A stretch of 64,000 nucleotides of DNA from Arthrobacter sp. zg-Y844. GTDB lineage: Bacteria; Actinomycetota; Actinomycetes; Actinomycetales; Micrococcaceae. Made by a program: the position numbers and the translations under genes. Below are positions 8,168-16,604 of this stretch, piece after piece (position 1 is the first letter of the stretch; every line of letters begins with the position of its first letter). The notes under the pieces are model-generated. The model saw only the letters and a list, made by a program, of their open reading frames with translations, made no database searches and was not told the DNA's origin. The DNA lies in the NCBI RefSeq assembly GCF_024385465.1, contig NZ_JANFLS010000001.1, positions 1,302,001-1,366,000 on the forward strand, in the 5' to 3' direction.

Positions 8168-8437
8168 ATGGGTTTCATTGCGTTCCTTATTCTTGGTCTC
8201 ATCGCAGGTGCAATTGCAAAGATGATCCTCCCGGGTCGTCAGGGCGGCGGCTGGATCGCCACTCTGGTTCTGGGTGTCATCGGCGCTCTGCTGGGCGGCT
8301 GGATCGGCAGCGCCATCTTCGGCGTCGGTCTTGAAGAATTCTGGTCCATCCAGACCTGGCTCGTTGCCATCGTCGGCGCCATTGTCGTCCTCGTGATCTA
8401 CGGCTTCGTCACCCGCAAGAGCGGCAACCGCGCCTAA
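8168..8437 (+). CDS. GlsB/YeaQ/YmgE family stress membrane protein
   Basis: This 89-residue protein has three transmembrane helices with glycine-rich faces (GLIAGAIAKMILPG and LGVIGALLGGWIG) and a short basic tail. It matches the transglycosylase-associated/GlsB family of small inner-membrane proteins linked to general stress in many bacteria, whose molecular role is not established. A ribosome site AAGGAGA lies just upstream of the ATG. It is a single-gene unit followed by a strong hairpin. Base composition is milder in GC than its neighbours, as is usual for hydrophobic proteins. Confidence 0.88.
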   Translation: MGFIAFLILGLIAGAIAKMILPGRQGGGWIATLVLGVIGALLGGWIGSAIFGVGLEEFWSIQTWLVAIVGAIVVLVIYGFVTRKSGNRA

Positions 8438-8474
8438 TTAGCGCGTAAACGCCGCTGACGCGGCGTTGATTTAG

Positions 8475-8519
8475 AGGGCGGGGCCCCGGCGGAATATTCC
8501 GCCGGACCCCGCCCTTTGC
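8475..8519 (+). terminator. Terminator after the GlsB-family gene
   Basis: A GC-rich inverted repeat (arms about 8476-8494 and 8497-8514, one bulge) is followed by TTTGCTTT. It lies 40 bp after the stop of the GlsB-family gene and before the next gene's ribosome site. Confidence 0.75.
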
Positions 8520-8595
8520 TTTAGGTAAAACCCGCTGGTGTTGGAGCAATACCGCAGGCGTGAAGCCTGTACCGGATTTCCCCGAGGAGAGTTCT

Positions 8596-9348
8596 GTGAA
8601 GCGACGTAAGTTCAATCCCGCAGCCAAACTGGCCGGACGAGCCACTATGGGCGCGGACGGCAAGCCCAAGCCTCAGGTTGTGAAGGCCATCGAGCGTGCC
8701 GTGGAAGTCCAGCGGCCGCTGGTGCTGGCGAACATCCGCAGGATGCAGCGCAAGAACCCGTCCGCCAATGCCGCCGAGCTGATCAGCATCCTGGACCGGC
8801 ACTACATCAACGTGGTGACCGGCGGCGGCGCGGCCATCGGTGCCACCGCCGTGGTTCCGGGCGTGGGAACCGTCGCGGCACTTGGCCTGTCAGCCGCAGC
8901 GACCGTCGGGTTCCTCGAGGCGACAGCCCTGTACGCGCAGTCGGTGGCTGAACTGCACGGAGTCCGGCTGGCCGATCCGGAGAAGTCACGGACCATGGTC
9001 ATGGCCATCATGCTGGGCGAGGAAGGGACCTCCATGATGCAGTCCCTGTCCGGACGCGGAACCGCACAGGCCTGGGGCAGCAGCATGGGCAGCATGCCCT
9101 CCGGCCTGATGGGCTCGGTGGGCGGCAGCATCCGCAAGCAGTTCCTCAAGCGGGTCATGGCCAAGCAGGGCACCGCCCTGCTTGGACGTGCCCTGCCGCT
9201 GGGTGTGGGCGCCGTCGTCGGCGGCGTGGGCAACCGTGCCATGGGCAAGGGTGTTATCAAGGCGACCCGGGCCGCCTTCGGTGAACCGCCGGCGTCGATC
9301 CCCGGACAGCTGGCAGGCGAACTGGACCAGCTGGAGAAGTCCGCCTAG
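8596..9348 (+). CDS. Conserved hypothetical protein with glycine-rich hydrophobic core
   Basis: The 250-residue product starts best at the GTG at 8596, which has GAGGAGA 5 nt upstream; an in-frame GTG at 8560 is weaker. The N-terminus is basic (KRRKFNPAAKLAGR). A middle segment (about residues 75-115) is hydrophobic and Gly/Ala-rich (GGGAAIGATAVVPGVG and LGLSAAATVGFLEATALYAQ) and recalls the membrane-inserting region of EcsC-like or DUF697-like proteins, though I cannot assign a family firmly. A second Gly-rich stretch occurs near the C-terminus. It stands alone between two terminators. A membrane-associated role is inferred from composition only. Confidence 0.75.
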   Translation: MKRRKFNPAAKLAGRATMGADGKPKPQVVKAIERAVEVQRPLVLANIRRMQRKNPSANAAELISILDRHYINVVTGGGAAIGATAVVPGVGTVAALGLSAAATVGFLEATALYAQSVAELHGVRLADPEKSRTMVMAIMLGEEGTSMMQSLSGRGTAQAWGSSMGSMPSGLMGSVGGSIRKQFLKRVMAKQGTALLGRALPLGVGAVVGGVGNRAMGKGVIKATRAAFGEPPASIPGQLAGELDQLEKSA

Positions 9349-9367
9349 GGCAACTGTCCCTCGACGG

Positions 9368-9403
9368 AGAAAGGCCCGCCGGCATTTGCCGGCGGGCCTT
9401 TCT
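9368..9403. terminator. Bidirectional terminator
   Basis: A perfect 16-bp stem (9368-9383 with 9388-9403) closes an ATTT loop between convergent genes. Its outer arms are A/T-rich enough to give a T-run on both strands, so it probably serves the plus-strand gene and the minus-strand DUF445 gene. Confidence 0.85.
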
Positions 9404-9434
9404 GTCCTAAGCGTTCCTTTTCTCCGGACCCGGA

Positions 9435-10694
9435 TCAGCCGAATACAGCCGTGGCGATGGTGAAGATCGCCAGTCCGGCCAGCGAACCAACCACGGTGCC
9501 GTTGATCCGGATGAACTGCAGGTCCTTGCCGACCTGCAGTTCGATCTTCTCCGAGGTCTCCTGCGCATCCCAGTTCTCCACCGTCTCGGTAATGACGGCG
9601 GCAATGTCGTTGCTGTACGTGCGGACCAGGTAGCCCGCAGCGTCCGCCACGTAGCCGTTCACCTTGGCCGCCAGCTCCGGCTCGTTGATCAGGCGGGTAC
9701 CGAAGTCCTGAAGTGCGGACTTGAAGTTCCGCGTGAGTTCGCTGTCCGGGTCATCGGCGGCCGTCATCAGCGCGTTTTTGATGGTGGTCCAGGTGGAGGT
9801 CATCAATTCGCGCACGCGCGGATCATCCAGGACCTGCTCCTTCACCACATCGGCCTTCGCCATGGTCTTGGGGTCCTCCTGCAGGTCCCGGGCCACTCCG
9901 GTGAGGTAGTTGTCCAAGGCCACTCGCAGCTGGTGGTTGGGGTTTTCCTGCACGTCGATCAGGAACCGTTCGGCCTGGATCTGCACGCGCTCGCCGACCA
10001 GGTCATCCACGAAGGCGGGAACCCACGACGGCGAACGCTCGGTTACCAGCCGGCCGATCACTTCGGGGTTGGCCAGCACCCAGTCGGACAGGCTGTCCAC
10101 AATCAGGTTGACCAGCTGGTGGTGGTGGCCCTCTTCGAAGATCCGCTGGGCCATCTTTCCGGCCGGCGGCCCCCACTGCGGGTCCACCACGTGGCGGCGG
10201 AACATGGATTCCAGGACGTCGCGGACGGCGTCGTCGTCGAGCACCCTCAGGGCCCCGCGGATGGCTGCGGCACCTTCGGTGGCGACGCGTTCGTCTCCCT
10301 CGGGCCGCGCCAGCCAGGTGCCTGCCTTCGCAGCAACCTGCATGGAATCGAGCTTGGCCCGGATGATGTCTTCGGCCAGGAAGTTCTGTTCCACGAACTG
10401 GCCCAGGGACGCCCCGATCTGGTCCTTTTTCTCCGGGATGATGGCTGTGTGCGGGATCTTCACCCCCATCGGATGCTTGAACAGGGCGGTGACCGCGAAC
10501 CAGTCGGCAAGGGCGCCCACCATGCCGCCCTCCGCCGCAGCGCGGACGTATTCCAGCCAAGGGTACCTGTCCTGCAGTGCGAAGGAAAAGAGGAAGATGA
10601 CGGCCAGGAGGATCAGCAGGCCCGTGGCCAGCATTTTCATGCGCCGCAGGGCATAGGCGCGCTGCTCGTCGGTGGGCTGGGCAACCACGCTCAC
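9435..10694 (-). CDS. DUF445 family membrane-anchored protein
   Basis: The 419-residue protein matches the DUF445 (YjiN-like) family of unknown function. An N-terminal transmembrane helix (about residues 25-45) is followed by the family motif GGMVGALADWFAVTALF. A long helical region comes next, and a second hydrophobic helix lies at the C-terminus after FIRINGTVVGSLAGL. The chosen GTG start at 10694 has GGAGGT at a good distance; an upstream ATG at 10814 would add 40 low-complexity residues. The gene stands alone, divergent from the GH15 operon. No enzymatic function is known for the family. Confidence 0.88.
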   Translation of the reverse strand: MSVVAQPTDEQRAYALRRMKMLATGLLILLAVIFLFSFALQDRYPWLEYVRAAAEGGMVGALADWFAVTALFKHPMGVKIPHTAIIPEKKDQIGASLGQFVEQNFLAEDIIRAKLDSMQVAAKAGTWLARPEGDERVATEGAAAIRGALRVLDDDAVRDVLESMFRRHVVDPQWGPPAGKMAQRIFEEGHHHQLVNLIVDSLSDWVLANPEVIGRLVTERSPSWVPAFVDDLVGERVQIQAERFLIDVQENPNHQLRVALDNYLTGVARDLQEDPKTMAKADVVKEQVLDDPRVRELMTSTWTTIKNALMTAADDPDSELTRNFKSALQDFGTRLINEPELAAKVNGYVADAAGYLVRTYSNDIAAVITETVENWDAQETSEKIELQVGKDLQFIRINGTVVGSLAGLAIFTIATAVFG

Positions 10695-10892
10695 GCGTGT
10701 ACCTCCTTCACTGAGAAGGACATCTTCGAGGTTGACGCGTGTTTCAATACCGCTCCCTAATCCAGTGCCGGTCCCGCTGCCGATCCGCTGCAAGGAACTT
10801 CTGCGCGGGACCACCCCAATCTAATCAGTGATTGCCGCAGCTGCGCTACGAACCGGGGCATCTGCTTCGGCACCGTGTGGTTGAGTAGTGCC

Positions 10893-12737
10893 ATGGCATC
10901 CCCCATAGAGGATTATGCGCTGGTTTCGGACCTGCATACCGGAGCCCTCATATCGCGGACCGGCAGCATGGACTGGCTCTGCCTGCCGCGGTTCGATTCG
11001 CCCTCGGTGTTCGGTGCGCTGCTCGGGAGCAGCGACCACGGCCGGTGGCTGCTGGCGCCGGAACATCCCGCAGCGACCGTAACGCACCGCGGGTATGTTG
11101 AGTCCACCTTCGTGCTGCGTACCCATTGGCAGACACCCTCCGGAGCGGTCCGGGTCACGGACTTCATGCCGGTGAAGGACCGCCGGGCGTCCCTTACCCG
11201 CCGGATCGAGGGCCTGAGCGGCACTGTGGACATGAGGCAGGAACTGGAGATCCGCTTTGATTACGGCACGGTCATTCCCTGGGTTTTCCGGGGGTGGGAC
11301 GACGACGGCGAACACCTTTCCGCCATCGCGGGCCCGGGTGCCCTGGTCCTGCGCGGGCCGAGCCTGCCCGAAGCAGACAACCACCGCCACGTAGGGCGCT
11401 TCGAAGTCCGGGCCGGGGAATGCGTTGACCTGGAACTCACGTGGTACCCCTCGCACCGGCCGGTACCGCCCCGGCAGAACGTTGACGCGGCCTTGGAGCG
11501 GACCGTCGCCTACTGGCAGGGCTGGGGCCGGCAGTGCCCGCAGAACGTCCCCTATGAACACGCGGTACGGCGTTCGCTGCTGGTCCTGCGTGCCCTGACC
11601 CATGAGGACACCGGCGGGATTGTCGCCGCTCCCACCACCTCACTGCCCGAGGCGGCAGGAGGGGACCGGAACTGGGACTACCGGTACTGCTGGCTGCGGG
11701 ACGCCGCCCTGACGCTCGAAGCCATGCTGACCCACGGGTACGAGGACGAGGCCCTGCAGTGGCGCAGCTGGCTCCTCCGTGCCGTGGCAGGAGATCCGGA
11801 GGACCTGCAGATCATGTATGCCGTGGACGGGGGCCGGGAACTTCCGGAACGGATCCTCCCGCAGTTTCCCGGTTATGCGGGAGCTGCACCCGTGCGCATC
11901 GGCAACGGGGCCGTGGGGCAGTACCAGGCCGACGTCGTGGGCGAAGTGATGGTGGCCCTGGACCGGCTGCGGGACCGGGGCGTGCCGGAGGACCACTTTT
12001 CCTGGCCGCTGCAGCGGGCGCTGCTGACCTTCCTGGAAAAGCACCTGGAGGAACCGGACCGCGGCATCTGGGAGATGCGCGGGACGCCCCGGCACTTCAC
12101 CCACTCGCGCGTCATGATGTGGGCTGCCTTCGACCGCGCGGCCAAGGCCGCCAGGACCTACGGCCTCGACGGGCCGGTGGAGGTCTGGGAAGGGCTGCGG
12201 GACGGACTGCGCGACGAAGTGATGGAACGCGGCTGGGATCCCGACCTGAACTCCTTCACCCAGTTCTACGGCAGCGGCACCGTGGACGCCGCCCTGCTCC
12301 AGCTGCCGCACGTGGGTTTCGTTGCCTACGACGACGAAAAAATGCTGGGCACGGTTTCCCGGCTGGAGTCGGAGCTGGTCAACGGCTCCGGACTCCTGCT
12401 GCGCTATGCCACCGAAACCGGGGTGGACGGACTGGCGGCGGGGGAGAACCCCTTCCTGGCGTGCAGCTTCTGGCTGGTGGAACAGTACGCCCACTCGGGC
12501 CGGCTCGCCGAGGCCCGGCGGCTGATGGACCAGCTGGTGGGGTACGCCAACGAGCTTGGTCTGCTCAGTGAGGAATATGATGCAGAAAACAACACCATGG
12601 CCGGCAACTTTCCACAGGCGTTTTCCCACCTGGCCCTGGTCCGAGCAGCCGATGCAATTGCCGTTGCCGTCGCGGCACAAGTGCCGACCGCGGCATCCCG
12701 GCAGGCGGCCGTCCCCACAACCGAAGGAACCCGATGA
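10893..12737 (+). CDS. Glycoside hydrolase family 15 protein (glucoamylase/trehalase-like)
   Basis: The 614-residue protein has the two-part layout of bacterial GH15 enzymes. An N-terminal beta-sandwich begins ASPIEDYALVSDLHTGALI, and an alpha/alpha barrel contains NWDYRYCWLRDAALTLEAM. The C-terminal catalytic-base region reads GLLSEEYD, followed by GNFPQAFSHLAL. There is no signal peptide, so it acts in the cytosol. Actinobacterial members of this type include trehalases and glucan glucohydrolases; I cannot tell which from sequence alone. The ATG at 10893 is taken as start because family similarity begins there. Its stop overlaps the start of the next gene (ATGA), the first of two downstream genes in the operon. 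Confidence 0.9.
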   Translation: MASPIEDYALVSDLHTGALISRTGSMDWLCLPRFDSPSVFGALLGSSDHGRWLLAPEHPAATVTHRGYVESTFVLRTHWQTPSGAVRVTDFMPVKDRRASLTRRIEGLSGTVDMRQELEIRFDYGTVIPWVFRGWDDDGEHLSAIAGPGALVLRGPSLPEADNHRHVGRFEVRAGECVDLELTWYPSHRPVPPRQNVDAALERTVAYWQGWGRQCPQNVPYEHAVRRSLLVLRALTHEDTGGIVAAPTTSLPEAAGGDRNWDYRYCWLRDAALTLEAMLTHGYEDEALQWRSWLLRAVAGDPEDLQIMYAVDGGRELPERILPQFPGYAGAAPVRIGNGAVGQYQADVVGEVMVALDRLRDRGVPEDHFSWPLQRALLTFLEKHLEEPDRGIWEMRGTPRHFTHSRVMMWAAFDRAAKAARTYGLDGPVEVWEGLRDGLRDEVMERGWDPDLNSFTQFYGSGTVDAALLQLPHVGFVAYDDEKMLGTVSRLESELVNGSGLLLRYATETGVDGLAAGENPFLACSFWLVEQYAHSGRLAEARRLMDQLVGYANELGLLSEEYDAENNTMAGNFPQAFSHLALVRAADAIAVAVAAQVPTAASRQAAVPTTEGTR

Positions 12738-13129
12738 ACCGACAGACGCTCTCAGCAGCTGCCATGGCGGCCCTGCTGACCACCAGCGCCGTCAACCACT
12801 TCCGCAACCCGCGCTTCTACAACGCGGTGGTTCCACGCAGCATCAGCACCGATACCGAGGGGAAGTTCGGTGTGCTGACCCGGCGGCAGTGGACGCACGT
12901 CAGCGGAGTCATTGAGTTCGCGGCCGCCGCCGGACTGCTGTTGCCGGCTACTCGGCGGCTGGCGGCAACGGGGACGGCGGCCATGTATGTTGCCTTCATT
13001 GCGGGGCATATCTCTGCCCTGCAGCGTGCCTTCGGCCCCCGCGGCGGGGACAAAGAGAAACTGATCCACAGTGTCCGGCTCCCGCTCCAGCTGCCGTTGA
13101 TCCTCTGGGCATGGAACCTGCGGAAATAG
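12734..13129 (+). CDS. DoxX-like small membrane protein
   Basis: The 131-residue product has about four hydrophobic segments and the layout of DoxX-like membrane proteins (early NHFRNPRFY, middle GVIEFAAAAGLLLPATRRLA, late LPLQLPLILWAWNLRK). Function is unknown. The start overlaps the GH15 stop by 4 bp and the next gene follows after 3 bp, so it is the middle cistron of a three-gene operon. Confidence 0.7.
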   Translation: MNRQTLSAAAMAALLTTSAVNHFRNPRFYNAVVPRSISTDTEGKFGVLTRRQWTHVSGVIEFAAAAGLLLPATRRLAATGTAAMYVAFIAGHISALQRAFGPRGGDKEKLIHSVRLPLQLPLILWAWNLRK

Positions 13130-13132
13130 CGG

Positions 13133-13651
13133 ATGTCGACGAAGCTCCTCCTGCTTTCGGATACCCATCTGCCCAAGCGGGCGAAAGTGCTTCCCGAGGT
13201 CCTCTGGGCGGACATTGAAGCGGCCGACATTGTGGTGCATGCCGGTGACTGGGTGAATGAGGAGCTGCTCGACCAGATCCAGTCCCGCTCACGGCGGCTG
13301 ATCGCCTGTTACGGCAACAACGACGGCCCCGACCTGCGGAACCGGCTGCCGCTGGTGGCCCGGGCGGTGGTTGAAGAGGTGCGGCTCGCCGTCGTGCATG
13401 AGACAGGTCCCGCCGCAAAGCGGGAAGCGCGGATGGACGCCCAGTTCCCGGACACGGACCTGCTGGTCTTCGGCCACAGCCACATCCCGTGGGACTCCGT
13501 AACACCTGCAGGGATGCGCCTGCTGAACCCCGGGTCCCCCACGGACCGCCGGCGCCAGCCGTTCTGCACCTACCTGCGCCTGGAGATTGACGGGAAAACG
13601 GCAACGCCCGATCTCCGGCGGCTTCCACCGCGGGGGATCGGGCGTTCCTAG
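13133..13651 (+). CDS. Metallophosphoesterase, YfcE/MJ0936-like
   Basis: The 172-residue protein carries all the metal-ligand motifs of small calcineurin-like phosphodiesterases in order: SDTHLPK, HAGDWV, YGNNDGPD, VVHETG and FGHSHIPWD. Length is typical of the YfcE group, which hydrolyse phosphodiester model substrates; the physiological substrate is unknown. It begins 3 bp after the DoxX-like gene, so it belongs to the GH15 operon. A 14-bp inverted repeat lies inside its last 15 codons and could act as a terminator. Confidence 0.9.
   Translation: MSTKLLLLSDTHLPKRAKVLPEVLWADIEAADIVVHAGDWVNEELLDQIQSRSRRLIACYGNNDGPDLRNRLPLVARAVVEEVRLAVVHETGPAAKREARMDAQFPDTDLLVFGHSHIPWDSVTPAGMRLLNPGSPTDRRRQPFCTYLRLEIDGKTATPDLRRLPPRGIGRS
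13603..13646 (+). terminator. Inverted repeat inside the 3' end of the phosphoesterase gene
   Basis: Arms 13603-13616 and 13633-13646 pair over 14 bp with one G-T pair. The second arm ends 3 bp before the stop codon. Without a T-run its terminator activity is uncertain. A second hairpin follows at 13663. Confidence 0.4.
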
Positions 13652-13662
13652 GGGACGTTCCG

Positions 13663-13688
13663 GGTGCCGCGCCTTTCGGTGCGGCACC
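13663..13688. terminator. Hairpin between convergent genes
   Basis: GGTGCCGC (13663-13670) and GCGGCACC (13681-13688) form an 8-bp stem with a 10-nt loop, placed between the convergent phosphoesterase and MFS transporter genes. Confidence 0.5.
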
Positions 13689-13699
13689 GCGGTGCCCGG

Positions 13700-15046
13700 T
13701 CAGGCCGGGACGGTGTCCTTGCGGAGGGCGGCCGGCTCGGCCGTCTTGCGCCGGCCGGTCCGCAGGCAGGCGATCGCTCCGCCGCCCACAAGCATCGGGA
13801 CGATGAAGAGGAAGTAAAGGTTGCCGGGTTCCCAGCCGCCGTCGATCAGGGAACCGGCCACGATCGGGGAGATGATGGCACCCACCCGGCCCATGCCGGT
13901 GATGAACCCGACCGCCGTGGCGCGGACGTCCGAGGAGTAGTACACGGGACCGATGGAGAACATGCCGGCGATGCCTGCGTTCACCAGGAAGCCCAGCAGG
14001 GCCGCCGCCAGCAGGGCCGTGGGCAGTGCGCCGGTGGAGACCGCGTACACGCCGAAGCCGCCTGCGGCGAGGACAAAGAACGTGACCAGGACCCATTTGA
14101 CGGCGAAGCGGGCGGCGATCAGTCCGAAGACGATGGAACCGATGATCGCGCCGAGGCTGAAGAGCACGCCGGCGTCGATGCCGTCCTGTGCCGTGAAGCC
14201 GCTGGAAGCGACCAGCTTGGGCGTCCAGGAGTTCGCGAAGTAGAAGCTCGCCATCAGCATCATGAACGCGATGGACAGGAAGATCGTAGTCGCCGCGTAT
14301 TTGCCGGAGAACAGGGACTTCCAGCGTGAGCCGACGGTCAGCGCCGTGCCCTGGGGGATGAGGGGCAGTTCGGTGATCTGCGGCTGGTCCAGGCGGGCCA
14401 GGATGCGGTTGGTCTTCTCCAGCGCGCCGGCCGGGCGCCGGGTCATGAGGTAGTCCAGGGATTCGGGCAGCAGCTTCAGGATGAACGGAATCATGGCCAG
14501 CGTGATGATGCCGCCGAAAATGAACGCCGCGTGCCAGCTGTAGGCCGCGATGAGGATGCCCGCAATGATGCCGCCCAGCATGCCGCCGATAGGCTGCCCG
14601 GCGCTGTAGAAGCTGATCGCGGTGGAACGCCGTTTGGCCGAGGAGTACTCGGAGACGAAGACGTTGAGGCTCGCCTGCATGGTGCCGATGGCCAGTCCGG
14701 TGATGAAGCGCAGCACAAAGAGGACCGCATAGGACGGAGCGAACGCGGAGGCGAACATCCCCGCCGAAATCACCAGCGCACAGATCAGGATGGTTTTCTG
14801 CCGGCCGATGATGTCCGCCACCTGGGCCACCAGGATGGATCCCACCGCCATGCCGAAGAGGGCCGAGGAGAGCAGCATGCCCAACTGGGCACCGGTGAGG
14901 TCCCAGTGCTCGCTGATCGAATTGGCGCTGAAAGCCATAACCAGGACGTCAAAGCCGTCGATCATGTTCAGGGCGACGCAGATGGCGACAATGCCGACCT
15001 GCATTCGCTTCATAGGAGCCGCTTCGATGCGTTCCTTGATTTCCAT
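13700..15046 (-). CDS. MFS transporter, aromatic acid:H+ symporter type
   Basis: The 448-residue protein has 12 predicted membrane helices and the major-facilitator signature VADIIGRQKTILIC between helices 2 and 3. The N-terminal MIDGFDVLVMAFSA and following ISEHW..TGAQLGML match the aromatic acid:H+ symporter group (PcaK/BenK-like), whose members import hydroxybenzoates, protocatechuate or related acids. Two conserved acidic residues, the Asp in IDGFD and the Asp in VADIIGR, are in place. No catabolic aromatic genes are adjacent, so the substrate is inferred from family only. A short inverted repeat upstream may be a regulator site. Confidence 0.82.
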   Translation of the reverse strand: MEIKERIEAAPMKRMQVGIVAICVALNMIDGFDVLVMAFSANSISEHWDLTGAQLGMLLSSALFGMAVGSILVAQVADIIGRQKTILICALVISAGMFASAFAPSYAVLFVLRFITGLAIGTMQASLNVFVSEYSSAKRRSTAISFYSAGQPIGGMLGGIIAGILIAAYSWHAAFIFGGIITLAMIPFILKLLPESLDYLMTRRPAGALEKTNRILARLDQPQITELPLIPQGTALTVGSRWKSLFSGKYAATTIFLSIAFMMLMASFYFANSWTPKLVASSGFTAQDGIDAGVLFSLGAIIGSIVFGLIAARFAVKWVLVTFFVLAAGGFGVYAVSTGALPTALLAAALLGFLVNAGIAGMFSIGPVYYSSDVRATAVGFITGMGRVGAIISPIVAGSLIDGGWEPGNLYFLFIVPMLVGGGAIACLRTGRRKTAEPAALRKDTVPA

Positions 15047-15101
15047 GGGCCTTACCTAACTTGCTCTGGGGGCGGGGGACCGGCCACGCTTGTACGCATG
15101 C

Positions 15102-15115
15102 CGAACGGGTGTTCG
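15102..15115 (-). promoter_or_regulatory. Possible operator upstream of the MFS transporter
   Basis: CGAAC-GGGT-GTTCG is an inverted repeat about 56 bp upstream of the transporter start. Size and position suit an IclR- or GntR-type operator, but no regulator gene is nearby. Low confidence. Confidence 0.3.
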
Positions 15116-15207
15116 TTTGAAGAACCTCAATGAGTGTAGGGCCACAGGGCTGTGTGGTGCGAATTACATCCGTGTACCCGTCCCCGGCGGGCTGCCGGGG
15201 CGGTTAA

Positions 15208-15258
15208 CCGCAGAAAGCCAGGACCCGCGGCCTTGCGGCGGGTCCTGGCTTTCTGCGG
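15208..15258 (-). terminator. Strong terminator after the zinc alcohol dehydrogenase gene
   Basis: A perfect 21-bp stem (15208-15228 with 15238-15258) encloses a 9-nt loop, 16 bp beyond the stop of the minus-strand dehydrogenase. A second, smaller GC stem (15182-15188 with 15194-15200) follows. Together they separate this gene from the MFS transporter. Confidence 0.85.
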
Positions 15259-15273
15259 CAGAGCCGGTGTCGG

Positions 15274-16461
15274 TTAGTTCTGGATACCGGGCTGGAAGAC
15301 AACCTTGATGCAGCCGTCTTCCTTCTTCTGGAACTTCTCGTACAGCTCCGGTGCGTCCTCAAGGCTGGCCTGGTGGGTCACCAGGTTGGTCACGCCCAGC
15401 GGATCGGCGGAGTCCTCGACCAGCGGCATCAGGTCATCAACCCAGCGCTTGACGTTGCACTGGCCCATCCGCAGGTTCAGCTGCTTGTCGAACATGTTCA
15501 TCAGCGGCATCGGGCTGGCCGTGCCGCCGTACACGCCGCTGAGTGAGACCGTTCCGCCGCGTCGCACCGCGTCGAGGGCGCCGTGCAGGGCGGAGAGCCG
15601 GTCCGTTCCGGCGGTTTCCATGGCCTTCTGGGCCAGCTTGTCCGGCAGCAGGCCAACAGCAGTCTGGGCGGCCTTGCCGACCGGGGAGCCGTGGGCTTCC
15701 ATGCCGACGGCGTCCACCACCGAGTCGGGGCCGCGGCCGTCGGTCATTTCGCGCAGCTCGTCGGCAATGTCCTTGTGCAGGTCCAGGACCTCGACGCCGT
15801 ACTGGCCGGCGAGCTTGCGGCGCTCCTCCACGGGGTCGACGCCGATGACGCGGTAGCCGAGGTGGGTGCCGATACGGGCAGCGAACTGGCCCACCGGTCC
15901 CAGGCCGTAGACGGCGAGCGTGCCGCCGTCGGGCACGTTGGCGTACTGGACGCCCTGCCAGGCGGTGGGCAGGATGTCGGAGAGGAACAGGTAGCGGTGG
16001 TCCGGCAGTTCCGAGCCGACCTTGATGGGGCCGTAGTCGGCATGCGGCACGCGCAGGTATTCAGCCTGGCCGCCCGGGACGGAACCGTAGAGCTCCGAGA
16101 AGCCGAACAGCTGGGCGCCCATTCCCTTCTCCCGCACCTGGGTCACCTCGCACTGGGTCTGCAGGCCCTGGCGGCACATGTAGCAGCTGCCGCAGGAAAT
16201 CTGGAAGGGGATGACCACGCGGTCGCCCTTCTTCAGGTTGGTGACGGCCGAGCCGACCTCTTCCACGATGCCCATGGACTCGTGGCCGAGGATGTCACCC
16301 GGCTTCATGTACGGCATCAGGACGGCGTAGAGGTGGAGGTCCGAACCGCAGACGGCGGTGGAAGTGACGCGGATGATGGCGTCGGTCGGTTCCTGGATCA
16401 CCGGATCCGGAACCACCTCTACGCTGACGGACTCTTTTCCCTGCCATGTAACTGCTTTCAC
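15274..16461 (-). CDS. Zinc-dependent alcohol/formaldehyde dehydrogenase family protein
   Basis: The 395-residue enzyme belongs to the medium-chain dehydrogenase family. Catalytic zinc ligands are in STAVCGSDLHLY (Cys) and GHESMG (His and Glu). Structural-zinc cysteines are in SCGSCYMCRQGLQTQC, and the NAD-binding motif is YGLGPVGQFAARIG. The insertion after VGMEAHGSPV and the closing region fit the glutathione-independent formaldehyde dehydrogenase subgroup. The GTG start at 16461 has GGAGG 7 nt upstream and gives the usual N-terminus KAVTWQGKESV; a start at 16485 is possible but weaker. It is monocistronic with its own terminator. The substrate is not determined by the sequence. Confidence 0.88.
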   Translation of the reverse strand: MKAVTWQGKESVSVEVVPDPVIQEPTDAIIRVTSTAVCGSDLHLYAVLMPYMKPGDILGHESMGIVEEVGSAVTNLKKGDRVVIPFQISCGSCYMCRQGLQTQCEVTQVREKGMGAQLFGFSELYGSVPGGQAEYLRVPHADYGPIKVGSELPDHRYLFLSDILPTAWQGVQYANVPDGGTLAVYGLGPVGQFAARIGTHLGYRVIGVDPVEERRKLAGQYGVEVLDLHKDIADELREMTDGRGPDSVVDAVGMEAHGSPVGKAAQTAVGLLPDKLAQKAMETAGTDRLSALHGALDAVRRGGTVSLSGVYGGTASPMPLMNMFDKQLNLRMGQCNVKRWVDDLMPLVEDSADPLGVTNLVTHQASLEDAPELYEKFQKKEDGCIKVVFQPGIQN

Positions 16462-16604
16462 GTGCGAACCTCCTGCTAGTTGCATTCTGAGTGCGTTGAA
16501 AGAACTAACTCCATTGTGTCAATTCATAAGCGTACTGACAAAACAGGTGTTTGTTCTGGCAGAATGCCGCCTCCGGGTGGGCGGGAGGGTGCGCGGCGAG
16601 CGGG

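Noticed and set aside
10695-10814. The longer N-terminus of the DUF445 protein
   Set aside because: The extra 40 residues are low-complexity and the GTG at 10694 has a good ribosome site and matches the family start.
16538-16554. A palindrome-like ACAAAACAGGTGTTTGT as operator of the zinc alcohol dehydrogenase
   Set aside because: Only 5 bp of each arm pair; too short to claim beyond chance.
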